A stretch of 64,000 bases of DNA from Natronobeatus ordinarius (GTDB lineage Archaea > Halobacteriota > Halobacteria > Halobacteriales > Natrialbaceae), in the NCBI RefSeq assembly GCF_024362485.1, contig NZ_CP101456.1, positions 3,534,001 to 3,598,000 on the forward strand. The letters run 5' to 3'. A program made the translations under genes and the position numbers. This document shows, in pieces, positions 53,533-63,116 of this stretch. The notes beneath the pieces were generated by a model that was given only the letters and a program-made list of their open reading frames with translations, was not told where the DNA came from and ran no database searches. Numbering within the stretch: position 1 is the first letter of the stretch; the number at the start of each line of letters is the position of its first letter.

Positions 53533-53943
53533 GCGCTTTTGATCGACGCGTATCATCGTAGCCCAATGCCCACGGTGTTCAAACCGACACGCGGCATCTG
53601 CTCGCACGTTTGACGGGTGGTACCGGATGTGTTGTGGGCTCCTCGAGCGGACGCCGTTCGTGAAGATCGCGCGATCGACGTGGATTTGAGTTGTTCGTGG
53701 GGTCAGAACGGAGACCTCAACAGTGGCGGCTTCCTCCCGTGTTCACAAGACACGGTGTCGTGTAGCCCATCAGAACGCAAAGCGTTCTGAGGACGACGAA
53801 AGTAACAGGGTTTCGCCTTACGGTCATTCTGAGGGCGATCGCGGCTGTTTCGTCAGCTGAGGCATGGCCAGAGTCAACGATCCCTATCGGTGCTGACTGC
53901 AGCGGTGATCAATCCTCGAGAAGTGTACGGGAGGAAAAGCCGA
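53533..53943. other. Intergenic, no sure gene
   Basis: TCAGAACGCAAAGCGTTCTGA at 53770-53790 is a perfect palindrome that could terminate transcription from both sides. The sequence around GGCGGCTTCCTCCCG (53725-53739) resembles the ends of IS1341-type elements, but no transposase is left. Confidence 0.45.
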
Positions 53944-55098
53944 TTAGCTTTCCGCGGGTGGATAGTAACTACCGTATTTCTCCATGAGTTCGATCCAGTG
54001 GTCGCGGAACTCCTCTCCATTTCGTCCTTCCGCTTCCTGATCTTGGATCCACTCCTCGGGGAGGTTTTCTACCGTTGCGTGGATTTCCTCTCGGATCGGA
54101 CTCTCGTATCGGAACAGCTGGTTGCCTCCCGGCGGCCGTTCGTCAGCGAACCAGTCCTCGTTAGCGTAGATATTCTCCTCGACGTAGTCGTTAATCCGCT
54201 GAATCAGCGTTTCGCCAGTCCAGGTGCCGACCTCGAGGAACACGTCCTGAACCGACTCAGGCATACTGTTGAATTTGTCCTGGCTGATGGACAAACAGAG
54301 CGGGAATCCACCAAGGTGAAGATTGGTCGTCTTGAAATCGGTGACCTCGTGAAGGCTGGCATCCAGAATTCCGGTCTGCGGATAGATTGCGCCATCTGCA
54401 GTTCCAGACTGAAGCGTTTCATACGTCTCCTCGGCAGTTGTTTCGACTGGCGACCCGCCCAGTTCCTCGATGACGAGCGACATCGCTCCGCCGCCGGATC
54501 GGATTACCATCCCCTCCAACTGATCCAGACTCGTTATCTCCTCCTGGGAGAAAAGCTGGTATCCAGGGGGCGTGCCACCAATGAGACAGTACTGGTCGAG
54601 ATCTTCCCAGTAGTGTGAGAGATATCCGCCCGGTTGAACCATCTCGGTGAAGGCCTGAGTGGCCGCGTCTGCCTCACCGACCGGCCAGATAAACGGATTG
54701 TTGAGGAAGCCGGCAAGTGCCATTTCGGTTCCGTAGTAGGTTGGCAGATCGAACGCCATATCGACGATACCGTCTCGGACGCCGTAGAAGCCCTCAACTG
54801 CACCCACGACAGAGCCACCACTGTGCCAGGTGTACTCTATCTCGTACGGCTCATCGTTTTCTTCGAGGATCCGGTTGATCTCGTCGAAATACTCATAGAT
54901 GAAGATGTGTGATGCGTAACTGTTTTCGGGAGGCCACCCACCTGCCTCGATCGAAATCGTCTCTACGCCATCACGGCTGCCAGTACCGTTTCCATCTCCA
55001 TCATCATCTCCCATACATCCAGCGAGCGAAACGATCCCCGCAGCACCTATTGATTTGACTGCTGTTCGACGACTGATAGGGATGTTACTGCTACCCAT
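53944..55098 (-). CDS. TRAP transporter substrate-binding lipoprotein (DctP-like)
   Basis: Protein of 384 residues from ATG at 55098 (MGSSNIPISRRTAVKSIGAA). The twin-arginine signal SRRTAVKS is followed by a lipobox LAGC, so it is exported by Tat and anchored as a lipoprotein. The mature part has GDGNGTGSRDGVETIS then binding-domain features: GMVIRSGGGAMSLVIEELGG (the R-x-G substrate-Arg segment) and ETLQSGTADGAIYPQTGIL. ATTTATATAG lies 25-30 bp before the ATG. With DctQ- and DctM-like proteins it would form an importer for an organic acid. Confidence 0.93.
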   Translation of the reverse strand: MGSSNIPISRRTAVKSIGAAGIVSLAGCMGDDDGDGNGTGSRDGVETISIEAGGWPPENSYASHIFIYEYFDEINRILEENDEPYEIEYTWHSGGSVVGAVEGFYGVRDGIVDMAFDLPTYYGTEMALAGFLNNPFIWPVGEADAATQAFTEMVQPGGYLSHYWEDLDQYCLIGGTPPGYQLFSQEEITSLDQLEGMVIRSGGGAMSLVIEELGGSPVETTAEETYETLQSGTADGAIYPQTGILDASLHEVTDFKTTNLHLGGFPLCLSISQDKFNSMPESVQDVFLEVGTWTGETLIQRINDYVEENIYANEDWFADERPPGGNQLFRYESPIREEIHATVENLPEEWIQDQEAEGRNGEEFRDHWIELMEKYGSYYPPAES

Positions 55099-55621
55099 AC
55101 GTCTATTCCTAGGATTATTACTATATAAATCTGCTTGTATCATCAATTGCCCCCTAGTTTCGCACGTCGGAACACTCAACATTCACAGATGACTGACGTC
55201 TCCGAAGAGCGTCGAGCCGCAGTTCTCAACAGATCAGGCGTCGTCAGAAAGGTGGTGGTCGCCGATCCGCACTTGCGTAGTGAAAATAGTCGGTAATCGG
55301 GCAACGCCGGCTCCTGACTCTCGGAATTATGCTTCAGGCAGTCCGTGTTACCGAGTGCACTCCGCCCCACGTGATGAAATCGACGCCAGCCTTGAATTTC
55401 GTGCAAGCGATCTTGGGAGTTCCGCCCCTTCCGTTACCACAGATTATAGTCTTGTGTCTCTATGCTCGATCGCTGCCTCTGCCAGCGTTCGACCGCGCTC
55501 ATCGGACGTCACCGTTGTCGTGTCAGACTCTGTCGAGAAGCGCTGATTAAGCAGGTATCCGTCCACACCGAGTATCTCTACCCTCTCAACTCCAGCTCGG
55601 CCGACGTTCCTCGCCGCCTGC
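55099..55621. other. Intergenic, no gene seen
   Basis: Beyond the dctP promoter no frame shows coding character. The sequence is mixed in composition and may hold the remains of a short lost gene. Confidence 0.4.
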
Positions 55622-56044
55622 TCAACTCATGACTACATGTACGGGCCGATCGGCTGAAAGCATAACTGACTGTGTGACACTCCCGAAGAGCACTTTTCCC
55701 GTCGGACTCCGTTTTCGTCCCCCGAGTGCGATACAGTCAGCGTTGATCTCCTCCGCGACAGCTGTGATCAACTCGGCAGGATCACCGTGTTCGCGACGGG
55801 TCGTTATGGGGACGTCCGCATTCTCGAGGATTTCGACTGCTGTCGAGACGCTCTCGGGGTAGTCCGACGGATCATAATGTTCGTCTGAGTCGACGATACT
55901 GTCATCACGAACCTCGAACTCCTTGAAGACGTTCAAAATCACGACGTCCACGTCCGTCGCGCTACAGGGAAGTGATGCGATGGCCTCGGCTAATCGGCTC
56001 GCCATGTCCTCATTCGAGTCAACCGCCATTAGAACGGTGTACAT
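55622..56044 (-). CDS. UspA-family universal stress protein
   Basis: Protein of 140 residues from ATG at 56044 (MYTVLMAVDSNEDMASRLAE), with an ATTAATAC TATA-like element about 30 bp before. The family fold is clear: an N-terminal VLMAVD strand, NADVPITTRREHGDPAELIT and the ATP-binding-type loop GGRKRSPTGKVLFGSVTQSV ending RPVHVVM. GxxG-x9-G-S/T residues are all present, so it likely binds ATP. Such genes often accompany haloarchaeal transporters. It is the next minus-strand gene downstream of the MFS gene. Confidence 0.93.
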   Translation of the reverse strand: MYTVLMAVDSNEDMASRLAEAIASLPCSATDVDVVILNVFKEFEVRDDSIVDSDEHYDPSDYPESVSTAVEILENADVPITTRREHGDPAELITAVAEEINADCIALGGRKRSPTGKVLFGSVTQSVMLSADRPVHVVMS

Positions 56045-56589
56045 ACGGACTACACGAAACTCGGACGTATTAATCTTGATGCCAGTCCCCGGCGGAAGGT
56101 CGAGAAACCCGATTACATCGAGCACATCGACGATTTCCAGCCTGCAAATTGTGCACTCATCTCTGGCGAGATCGGTGTCGGGATCGGATGTACCAACGGC
56201 GGTATTGGAGCAGCGACCTGATCTATGCCGGCGTCGGAAGTGTTTGGTTCGCCATCATTCCAAAAAGTACGGGGGTGAACAGGGATTAGAGAACTGGCCA
56301 AAATGGCACCGATAGGATGAAAGTCTGCTAAGTGCTAAGGCTCGAGCGGATATTCTCGTTGCCTACAGGCATAGCACCTGTCCGTCGGCCAATCACGTTG
56401 TTCACTTCGAGAAGCGCCTTACAGCCTCGAGGGATCCGACTCCGTCGATGAAGAATCGGTGTTCGAGGAGGTCAAAAGCAAGCGGCGATCGATTTCGAAA
56501 CCGACGGGTCGATCAACGTTCTCGAGGGCCTCTGAGACGCGCTGGATCCCTGCACCAGCGCGTGACACCGTTTCCACTCAGGCGGATCA
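56045..56589. other. Intergenic, no gene seen
   Basis: Between the UspA and MFS genes no frame is convincing. The composition is close to average and there are no striking repeats. Confidence 0.4.
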
Positions 56590-57834
56590 TCAGTCGCCCT
56601 TGGTCCCGGCCGCGACCGTCCAGATCCCCCCAACGGCCACTAGGAACGTGATAGCGATGACCGCCGGGAACGACCCAGTGTGGACGAGGATGCCGACTAC
56701 CAGCGGCGGACCGGCGACCGCGACAAACCCTATAGCGACGTTCGAGAGCCCAACAATGATCGTGTCGCTCTCGTCTTCGTAGATCTGCATGAGCAGTGGA
56801 ACGTACAGCGTCGCCATCCCACCCAGGCCCATCCCGATCAAGAAGATCGCTACCATGAGCATCACTAACTGCGGTGCGGCAAGCAGTGCGATACCCGCGG
56901 CAGAACAGCTTAGGGAGGCGAGAAATGCCCGTCTGAACCCGACCATGTCGGCGACGTAGCCACTACCGAGCCGCGAGACAATGCTCACGCCGCCGATGGC
57001 GCCGAACGCCGTCGCCGCCGCCGCCCCGGCCATGCCGCGGTAGGTGAACAGCTCGATCGCGTAGGCCGTGACCATGTGAAGCCACGCGAACGAGAGGGCG
57101 ACGCCGGTGAACACCAGCCTGAACGTGCGGGTGCGGCTCATCTGTCCGAGCCACCGAACGACTTCGTCGGTCGCCATGGTGGAGGGCTCGACCCACCGCG
57201 GGCGGCGACACGCGGCGCCCGTGAACACGAACCCGACCGCGGTCGCCGCCATGATGAGCAAGAACCCCTCACGGACACCGATCCGTTCGAATGCGAACTG
57301 CCAAGTCGGCGGCAAGATGAACATTCCGAGCCCGTTGCCGGCAAAGATGAGTCCCGTCGCGGTGCCGCGGCGCTCCTCGAACCACTGGGGGATGACTGCC
57401 GCCATCAGGATGAACGCCGTCCCGAGCGCGAGCCCGAGGATCACGAAGACGACGAACAGCCCGAGGTAACCCTCGACGACGTATAGTGCGGGAGCAATCG
57501 CGGCGGTCGCGATCGCACACGCGAGGAGCACCATGCGAGCGGACACGCGAGCGGCGAAGATGGTCATGACCCCGGCGCCGACGAAGAACATGAACAACAT
57601 CGCCGAGAAGATCGTCGAGAGGGCAACCGGTTTGATGCCGAACGTTTCGGTGAACGGGTCCAGGAAGACCCCGTAGGAGAACACTGTCCCGAAGGTAAAC
57701 ACCATACCAAGCGCCCCGACTATCGCAACCGCCCAGCTCCGGCGCCCGTCAGGTACATCTCGCGTGGATTCCACGGCTGAAGTGACATACTGAGCGTAGA
57801 AAACGTTTTGGCAACCGACCGTATCGACCGCCAT
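56590..57834 (-). CDS. MFS transporter of oxalate/monocarboxylate type
   Basis: Protein of 414 residues with 12 membrane helices. The first helix is AVAIVGALGMVFTFGTVFSY followed by GVFLDPFTETFGIKPVALST, as in OFA/monocarboxylate-type MFS proteins. FEERRGTATGLIFAGNGLGM is the conserved A-like motif of this group, and SRLGSGYVADMVGFRRAFLA the second half equivalent. An in-frame GTG at 57774 (VESTRDVPDGRRSW) may be the true start, since the first 20 residues are atypical. It probably takes up an organic acid used by the island. Confidence 0.9.
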   Translation of the reverse strand: MAVDTVGCQNVFYAQYVTSAVESTRDVPDGRRSWAVAIVGALGMVFTFGTVFSYGVFLDPFTETFGIKPVALSTIFSAMLFMFFVGAGVMTIFAARVSARMVLLACAIATAAIAPALYVVEGYLGLFVVFVILGLALGTAFILMAAVIPQWFEERRGTATGLIFAGNGLGMFILPPTWQFAFERIGVREGFLLIMAATAVGFVFTGAACRRPRWVEPSTMATDEVVRWLGQMSRTRTFRLVFTGVALSFAWLHMVTAYAIELFTYRGMAGAAAATAFGAIGGVSIVSRLGSGYVADMVGFRRAFLASLSCSAAGIALLAAPQLVMLMVAIFLIGMGLGGMATLYVPLLMQIYEDESDTIIVGLSNVAIGFVAVAGPPLVVGILVHTGSFPAVIAITFLVAVGGIWTVAAGTKGD

Positions 57835-58141
57835 CTCCGCCCAGTCTCAGGTGCGAGTTGAAGAGGTTGATCGACGACACCGGGGTAGCGGTTGCGCGGA
57901 GCGGTTCAACAGACCAGATCTAGCGGTTCCTACGGAACAAGCATCCGGATAGTATCTGAATCGCCAGAGTGGTCGATACGCGCCCTGACCTCCTACGTTT
58001 CACTCGACCTACTACCCAGCAGCTGGTAGAACGGTTGTGTAAGATACAGAGGATGGATGAGACAAACCGATGGTATTTGTTTCGGACAATCGACGCCGAG
58101 GGAACCGCTCAGCAGAGTTGCGAACTGCCCACCAACATTGT

Positions 58142-58625
58142 TCAGATTAGTTTGTTCAAGCAGAAGACGAAGCTCTGCAGCTGAGTTCAGTGGTTTCTAG
58201 ATTGGCGATTTTGGAATAGTCTCTCAATCAACATACTTGAAATACTATTCCTTGGTAGAGATGTTCTGCGTTGTCACATCGATCGTACCGTTCGTATCGA
58301 AATCCGTAGCCGACTCGATGGAGAGCGGCATTCAGCCAATTGGCAGAACCGACGAGCGACACGGCGTCCTTGACGTCGCATTTCTCGCTGAACTCGGCCA
58401 GGAAGATTCTGGTATGGCCAGTGATTCACGTTGGGAACGGCTGATGTGCAGGAATTGGTTCGGCCTCAGATTGACGACTGCAAACAGCCAGTATTGCTCG
58501 TCGGTGAGTTGGACCACCGTCTCGTCAACATCGACGTGAATCGGTAATTTGCCCTCGTTAGGCTGTAACACCGCCTTCCGAACCCAGTTTTAAACGGCCG
58601 ATCGAGCAGGACCGATACCAAATAC
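58142..58625 (-). pseudogene. Decayed IS6-like transposase, minus-strand copy
   Basis: Fragments in several frames: FGIGPARSAV with an in-frame stop, then LQPNEGKLPIHVDVDETVVQ, QYWLFAVVNLRPNQFLHI, after a shift FLAEFSEKCDVKDAVSLVGS, NWLNAALHRVGYGFRYER, and finally QSFVFCLNKLI with a stop at 58142-58144. The second catalytic Asp is lost (VGSA for VDSA). It is an old inactive copy. Confidence 0.8.
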
Positions 58626-58805
58626 CAATTATTTATACAGTATATGAAATATATATATATATTCGCAGGTGGGGCTGGGTACGGAACCGCTTCATCTCAG
58701 GCGGTGTCGCCTCTCACAGATCCTAACTCGATCCCACTGCTAGGCTTTGGTGAGTCACCATACAGCGTCGGGTTCTAATGGTTCGATGGAGTCGTGAGAG
58801 CGTTC

Positions 58806-59153
58806 ACCCGCGTTGTCACTGTCGGAATCCTCGACGTCACAATCAAATTCACGTTCGACTCTTTCCAGCAGTAAACTTGTACCAACCTCTTTCTCGACGG
58901 AGTCCACGAGAAGGACGACGTCGAGCACGTCGAGAGTCTCGTCGATTCAGCCGACTGGCTCAAAGCGGCGCTTCACCACCGTGGCTACGACTACCGATAC
59001 GAACGACACGGCCGACGCAACAGTACCGAACATACATCCAAAGCGAAAAAACGACGAACCTACTAGTTTTGAAATCAATTCCGCAAACTCGAGCCAGGAA
59101 CTGCCAAAAATTGGCTCGAGAGCTACGCCTGCTGCTGGAACCAGCTAATCTGA
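58806..59153 (+). pseudogene. Decayed IS6-like transposase, plus-strand copy
   Basis: The C-terminal half of a related transposase: FLDGVHEKDDVEHVESLVDS, DWLKAALHHRGYDYRYERHG and RRNSTEHTSKAKKRRT, then stops, and WLESYACCWNQLI ending at 59151-59153. It keeps the second Asp (LVDSADW). The two copies lie tail-out in inverted orientation around an AT-rich core at 58626-58700 (ATATATATATATAT). Confidence 0.8.
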
Positions 59154-59318
59154 ACAGTTGCCGGTCGAACGAACGTGGGGTTTTCTCGCTCGTCGAACTC
59201 CTGTCCTGATCGTACTACCCTTCACGGCTCCGGAATCGGCTCCTCACTGGTCGTTCGAGAAGTCGAGAACTACCGAGCGCCGATCGGCGGGGGTGCGATT
59301 CGGTATCGTCCACTGGCG

Positions 59319-59552
59319 TCAATCGCTCTGTTTCGGAAACGTGGCGACGAACGTTCCGTCCTCAGCCTGCTCGACGGTGTAGCCGTCGGCGTCGAACGCG
59401 TCGATTTCGGCCTGGAACTCGTAGAAGAGCGGCTTCGGCTCGTGATCGTTCAGGATCGTGAGCGTCTCCCCGGGCTCGAGTTCCTCGAACGCCGCGTGGA
59501 CTGTCTGGCGTCGGTCGACCGGCGGGATCGGTCGGACGTCGAGTTCGGTCAT
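59319..59552 (-). CDS. DUF2249 protein
   Basis: Protein of 77 residues from ATG at 59552 (MTELDVRPIPPVDRRQTVHA). The single DUF2249 domain is complete: LDVRPIPPVDRRQTVHAAFE, LEPGETLTILNDHEPKPLFY, and AEDGTFVATF. It resembles the SirA/TusA-like two-layer sandwich without the cysteine. In haloarchaea DUF2249 genes cluster with denitrification or anaerobic-respiration regulators. A second, damaged DUF2249 copy and an HTH regulator gene lie directly upstream on the same strand, which suggests a former operon of three. Confidence 0.88.
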   Translation of the reverse strand: MTELDVRPIPPVDRRQTVHAAFEELEPGETLTILNDHEPKPLFYEFQAEIDAFDADGYTVEQAEDGTFVATFPKQSD

Positions 59553-59621
59553 ATGATAACTTCTCGGCGGCCACACGGATCGCCCTTTGGGCGAACATGT
59601 TCGCCTCTGCGTCCCACACGG

Positions 59622-59822
59622 TCACGCCGACCGAATCAGGACGTGCCACTCGTCGTCGCCACGCCGTTCGCTTTCGTGGGAGAACCCACGTCCCTCGAGT
59701 ACACTGTAAAGCGGGACCGGTTCGAGTGAAGCGATCAGCCGCAGGTGGTCGTCCTCCTCGAGTGCGTCTAACGCGTCCGTAGTATCCTGAAACGGCGGGC
59801 CGTCGATCGTGCGGATGTCCAG
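59622..59822 (-). pseudogene. Damaged DUF2249 gene, upstream copy
   Basis: In the minus strand the frame TLDIRTIDGPPFQDTTDALD, ALEEDDHLRLIASLEPVPLY, SVLEGRGFSHESERRGDDEW ends at 59622 with HVLIRSA. It is a full DUF2249 domain. Upstream the frame stays open for about 36 more codons, to a TGA, but contains no usable start codon (only CTG at 59822). The start has probably been lost to mutation or a frameshift. Confidence 0.7.
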
Positions 59823-60115
59823 CGTTCGGGGTCGTCTGCAGGTCTCGTCAGAACGTGCAGGTGGTGTCGAGGCAGGTTGGGGATTCGGCCGAAGGTGTTC
59901 GCTGTCCGCCGACTGGACGCGTCACGGACGCCGTTCGAAATCTGCAGCCTCCGCACCGACGGGGACTCAGCGACGCTCGAGAAACAGCGACAATACGACG
60001 AAGGCGTACAGGAGGGCGCCGACTGATTCGAAACTGGTTCGACTCAGGCATCTTTACGTCACTCTCAACCGACGACCGATCGGTGTCCGCCGCTCGATCG
60101 CCCTCTTCCGTGCAC

Positions 60116-60781
60116 TCAAAACTCGAGCGGAGCAGTCTCTGGGAGATCGACGCCCGGGAGGTCCGAAACGAAGTGTTTGATCATCGTCTCCTCCGCGCGG
60201 TGGAGGGTTTCGCTGCACGTCGACTTCGCGACGCCGAGTTCGTCGGCGAGTTCGGTCAGCGAACACCGCCGCGGCGTGTCGTAGTACCCCGCCTCGAGGG
60301 CGGCAACGACGAACTCGAGCTGGCGGTCAGAGAGGAGTTGACTTTCGTGGCGTCGCTCGCCGATCGTGTTGATCGTGTACTCGAACCCGAACTCGTTGAG
60401 GTGGCCGACGAGCGACGAGAGCCGATCGCGTGAGCCCGTCGCCTCGAGGGTCGCACTCCCGTCTCGAATCACGACCGGGAAATCGATCACGATGCCGGAC
60501 TCCTGTGAGGCCTGGAACAGGAACGGCGTGTTCGCCTTGAAGTGGAGAGTTGCCTCGTCCTCACTTGCCTGAATCGGGGTCAGTTCGGTGATCTGTGGGT
60601 GGTCGTCCATATCCCTGACGACCGACGAAATGTCCGGTCCCGTGATCCGCGCCAGCGCGAACCCCGTCCGTTCGGCCGGCACGGCCGCGAGAATCTTGAA
60701 GACGACGTCCGGATGGTCACTCGAAACCTGCCTGACCCAGACGGGTTTCGGCGGCGTGATGGTGAGCGACATCTGTGACAT
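60116..60781 (-). CDS. Bacterio-opsin-activator-type HTH regulator
   Basis: Protein of 221 residues. The N-terminal 140 residues are a sensor-like domain (SLTITPPKPVWVRQVSSDHP, VVFKILAAVPAERTGFALAR). The C-terminal HTH_10 domain is canonical: LLSDRQLEFVVAALEAGYYD, TPRRCSLTELADELGVAKST, CSETLHRAEETMIKHFV. These regulators control respiratory and stress genes in haloarchaea. The TATA element GGCTATAATC at 60811-60820 (minus strand) is 30-39 bp before the ATG, and a MITE is inserted immediately upstream of it, so expression may be altered. It heads the run with two DUF2249 genes. Confidence 0.92.
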   Translation of the reverse strand: MSQMSLTITPPKPVWVRQVSSDHPDVVFKILAAVPAERTGFALARITGPDISSVVRDMDDHPQITELTPIQASEDEATLHFKANTPFLFQASQESGIVIDFPVVIRDGSATLEATGSRDRLSSLVGHLNEFGFEYTINTIGERRHESQLLSDRQLEFVVAALEAGYYDTPRRCSLTELADELGVAKSTCSETLHRAEETMIKHFVSDLPGVDLPETAPLEF

Positions 60782-60820
60782 GCGAACACGTTCGGTTCGG
60801 AAGCACTAACGATTATAGCC

Positions 60821-60970
60821 GGAGGGTGTCATACAATAGTTCTCAAGCGAATAATTCCAGCCTTTAGGCTGCAAATTGAACCCCGATACGGCGTTTTCAG
60901 GAGGTGAGGTGCAGAATGAGTCCCCTATAATCACCAGATAGGGGGTATGAGACGTATTCTATGACACCCT
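60821..60970. mobile_element. MITE-like element, copy 2, with target duplication
   Basis: A 150-bp sequence nearly identical to 14736-14882. Ends are AGGGTGTCATACAATA and TATTCTATGACACCCT. A perfect 10-bp duplication GATTATAGCC flanks it (60811-60820 and 60971-60980). The duplicated bases contain the TATA element of the HTH gene. No coding capacity. Confidence 0.88.
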
Positions 60971-61175
60971 GATTATAGCCGAACATATTCGGGTATCCGA
61001 TCTAGTACGACGATGTTCCGACTCACCGTCTGACAGGTTGAGACGCGACGGTGCGCGTACCTCAAGCTTGACGCGTCTCCTTCGAACCCGTTCAATGACG
61101 CCGCGTATACTACTGATTCGTTGTCGTGTCGGCCTCGAGTTTTTGTAGCCAGGTCGCTTAAAAGTGATCTTGAGC

Positions 61176-62303
61176 ATGGGTGAGAATGGAGGGCCTGAAC
61201 GCAGTAATGTTGCTGGTCGCCCAGCGGATGGACGGTTGCGTGTGAAAGTCACTGACTGTCGATCGCTCAAGGATAGTGCAGTCAGTGCAGGGACCGAATC
61301 CCCCCATGCTGCCGCTACCAGTGTCGACACCTCGACACCGAGCGATCCCGGCACCGCCGTTTCCGTTACCGGTCTCGAAAAGCAGTTCGGCGACGGGCCT
61401 GAGGCGATCGCCGCCGTTGACAACGTCTCGTTCGACATCGAAACCGGATCGATAGTAGGATTGTTGGGGCCGAACGGCGCTGGGAAGACGACGCTGATCA
61501 AGTCGATCCTTGGAATGGTTCTTCCTGAGGAGGGTTCCGTTCGGATTCGGGGAATCGACGTCTACGACCGGCCTCGCGAAGCGTACGCGTCCGTCGATGC
61601 GATGCTCGAGGGGGCGCGAAACGACTACTGGCGGTTGACCGTCCGGGAGAACCTCCGGTACTTCGCTACGATCAGCGGTGTCGATCCAGATTCCGTGAGC
61701 GAACACCATGATCGGCTCCTGACACAGTTGGAACTGGCGGAGAAAGCAGACGTCCCCGTCCGCGAACTATCGCGTGGCATGAAACAAAAAGTGTCGTTAG
61801 CGAGCGTCTTAGCCGGGGGAGCGGAGGTAGTCTTCCTCGACGAGCCAACGCTGGGGCTGGATATCGAGAGTTCCCGAACGCTCCAACGGGAATTGCGACG
61901 GCTCGTCGAGGAAGAAGCACTCACCGTCGTTCTCAGCAGTCACAACATGGACGTGGTCGAGACGGTGTGTGATCGTGTTCTCATTATGTCTGACGGGAAG
62001 ATTATCGCGGACGACTCCGTCGACGCCCTTCTCCACAGTACTGACCTTCACTGCATCGAGATTACGAGTACCGATCTCACTGCTTCGGTCGTTTCACCTC
62101 TCAAGACCCGCTTCGACACCGTCAGTGTCGAGCAACGCGACCGCGGCAGTCGAATCGAAGTGACGACCGATAGTGACGGGCTATACGAGCTACTGGACTA
62201 CCTCCGCACCGAAGCCGTAACGCTCGAGCGCGTCCGAACGATCGAACCAGACCTCGAGGACGTGTTCGTCGACTTGACAACGGTCGACGAGCGAAATCGA
62301 TGA
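61176..62303 (+). CDS. ABC exporter ATP-binding protein
   Basis: Protein of 375 residues from ATG at 61176; a GTG at 61164 in frame is possible. An unusual 55-residue polar N-terminal extension comes before the nucleotide-binding domain. Walker A GPNGAGKTT, Q-loop region DAMLEGARNDYWRLTVREN, signature LSRGMKQK (in place of LSGGQ), Walker B VVFLDEPTLGLD and switch SSHNMD are all present. The C-terminal 80 residues (after IIADDSVDALLH) are the regulatory domain of drug/lipid exporters (DrrA/CcmA type). It overlaps the permease gene by ATGA. Confidence 0.93.
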   Translation: MGENGGPERSNVAGRPADGRLRVKVTDCRSLKDSAVSAGTESPHAAATSVDTSTPSDPGTAVSVTGLEKQFGDGPEAIAAVDNVSFDIETGSIVGLLGPNGAGKTTLIKSILGMVLPEEGSVRIRGIDVYDRPREAYASVDAMLEGARNDYWRLTVRENLRYFATISGVDPDSVSEHHDRLLTQLELAEKADVPVRELSRGMKQKVSLASVLAGGAEVVFLDEPTLGLDIESSRTLQRELRRLVEEEALTVVLSSHNMDVVETVCDRVLIMSDGKIIADDSVDALLHSTDLHCIEITSTDLTASVVSPLKTRFDTVSVEQRDRGSRIEVTTDSDGLYELLDYLRTEAVTLERVRTIEPDLEDVFVDLTTVDERNR

Positions 62304-63109
62304 CTCGCCAGCACGACATGACTGACAGGCCACGTCCGGCCGGCTACTATCACCTCGCACGGGCCGTGCTCTATCGAGAGTACCTGATTTTCGTGCGCTA
62401 TCCCGCAAACGCCATCGGTGGGATCGTCATCTCGTTGTTCTTCTTTGGCGTGCTCTTCTACGGCGGGCAAATGGTTGCCGGGCAGGCACTCACCGACTCG
62501 ATCGAGGGAATCATCGTCGGCTACTTCCTGTGGACGCTGTCGGTAGGCGCGTACTCTTCGATCTCGAACGATATCGCGAGCGAGGTACAGTGGGGGACCC
62601 TCGAGCGTCACGTTATGACGCCGTTTGGGTTCGCGCCCGTTGCACTGTTCAAAGGTGTGGCAAAGATCGTGCGGACGTTCATCATCTCGACGATAATCCT
62701 CGCCGTGATGATCGTCATCACCGGCACGACACTCGAGTTGAACGTCCTGACGATTGTCGTCATCGCGACCCTCAGTATCGTCTCGGTGCTTGGACTCGGG
62801 CTCGCCGCCGGTGGAGTTACCGTTCTGTACAAACAGATCGGGAACTGGCTGAATCTCCTCCAGTTCGGGTTCATCGTCCTCATCTCTGCACCTGCGTTCG
62901 ACCTCGGGTGGATGCGATTTCTCCCCCTGGCTCATGGCAGTGCGCTCCTCCAGCGTGCGATGATCGACGGGATCCGGCTCTGGGAATTCACCACACTCGA
63001 TGTCGGGCTGCTGGTCGGCGTTGCGGCTGGGTATTTGCTGTTGGGGTATGCCGTCTTTCAGTACGCCACCCGCCGGGCGAGGCGACTTGGCGTTCTCGGT
63101 GACTACTAA
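62300..63109 (+). CDS. ABC-2-type exporter permease
   Basis: Protein of 269 residues. Six membrane helices are visible, starting AIGGIVISLFFFGVLFYGGQ and including ILAVMIVITGTTLELNVLTI, LSIVSVLGLGLAAGGVTVLY, and LLVGVAAGYLLLGYAVFQYA. EVQWGTLERHVMTPFGFAPV is the cytoplasmic loop with the E-x-x-x-G-T-L coupling motif of the ABC-2 family. It forms a half- or full-size exporter with the upstream ATPase. Substrate unknown; lipids, antibiotics and haloarchaeal toxins are all handled by relatives. Confidence 0.93.
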   Translation: MTRQHDMTDRPRPAGYYHLARAVLYREYLIFVRYPANAIGGIVISLFFFGVLFYGGQMVAGQALTDSIEGIIVGYFLWTLSVGAYSSISNDIASEVQWGTLERHVMTPFGFAPVALFKGVAKIVRTFIISTIILAVMIVITGTTLELNVLTIVVIATLSIVSVLGLGLAAGGVTVLYKQIGNWLNLLQFGFIVLISAPAFDLGWMRFLPLAHGSALLQRAMIDGIRLWEFTTLDVGLLVGVAAGYLLLGYAVFQYATRRARRLGVLGDY

Positions 63110-63116
63110 CAACCCT

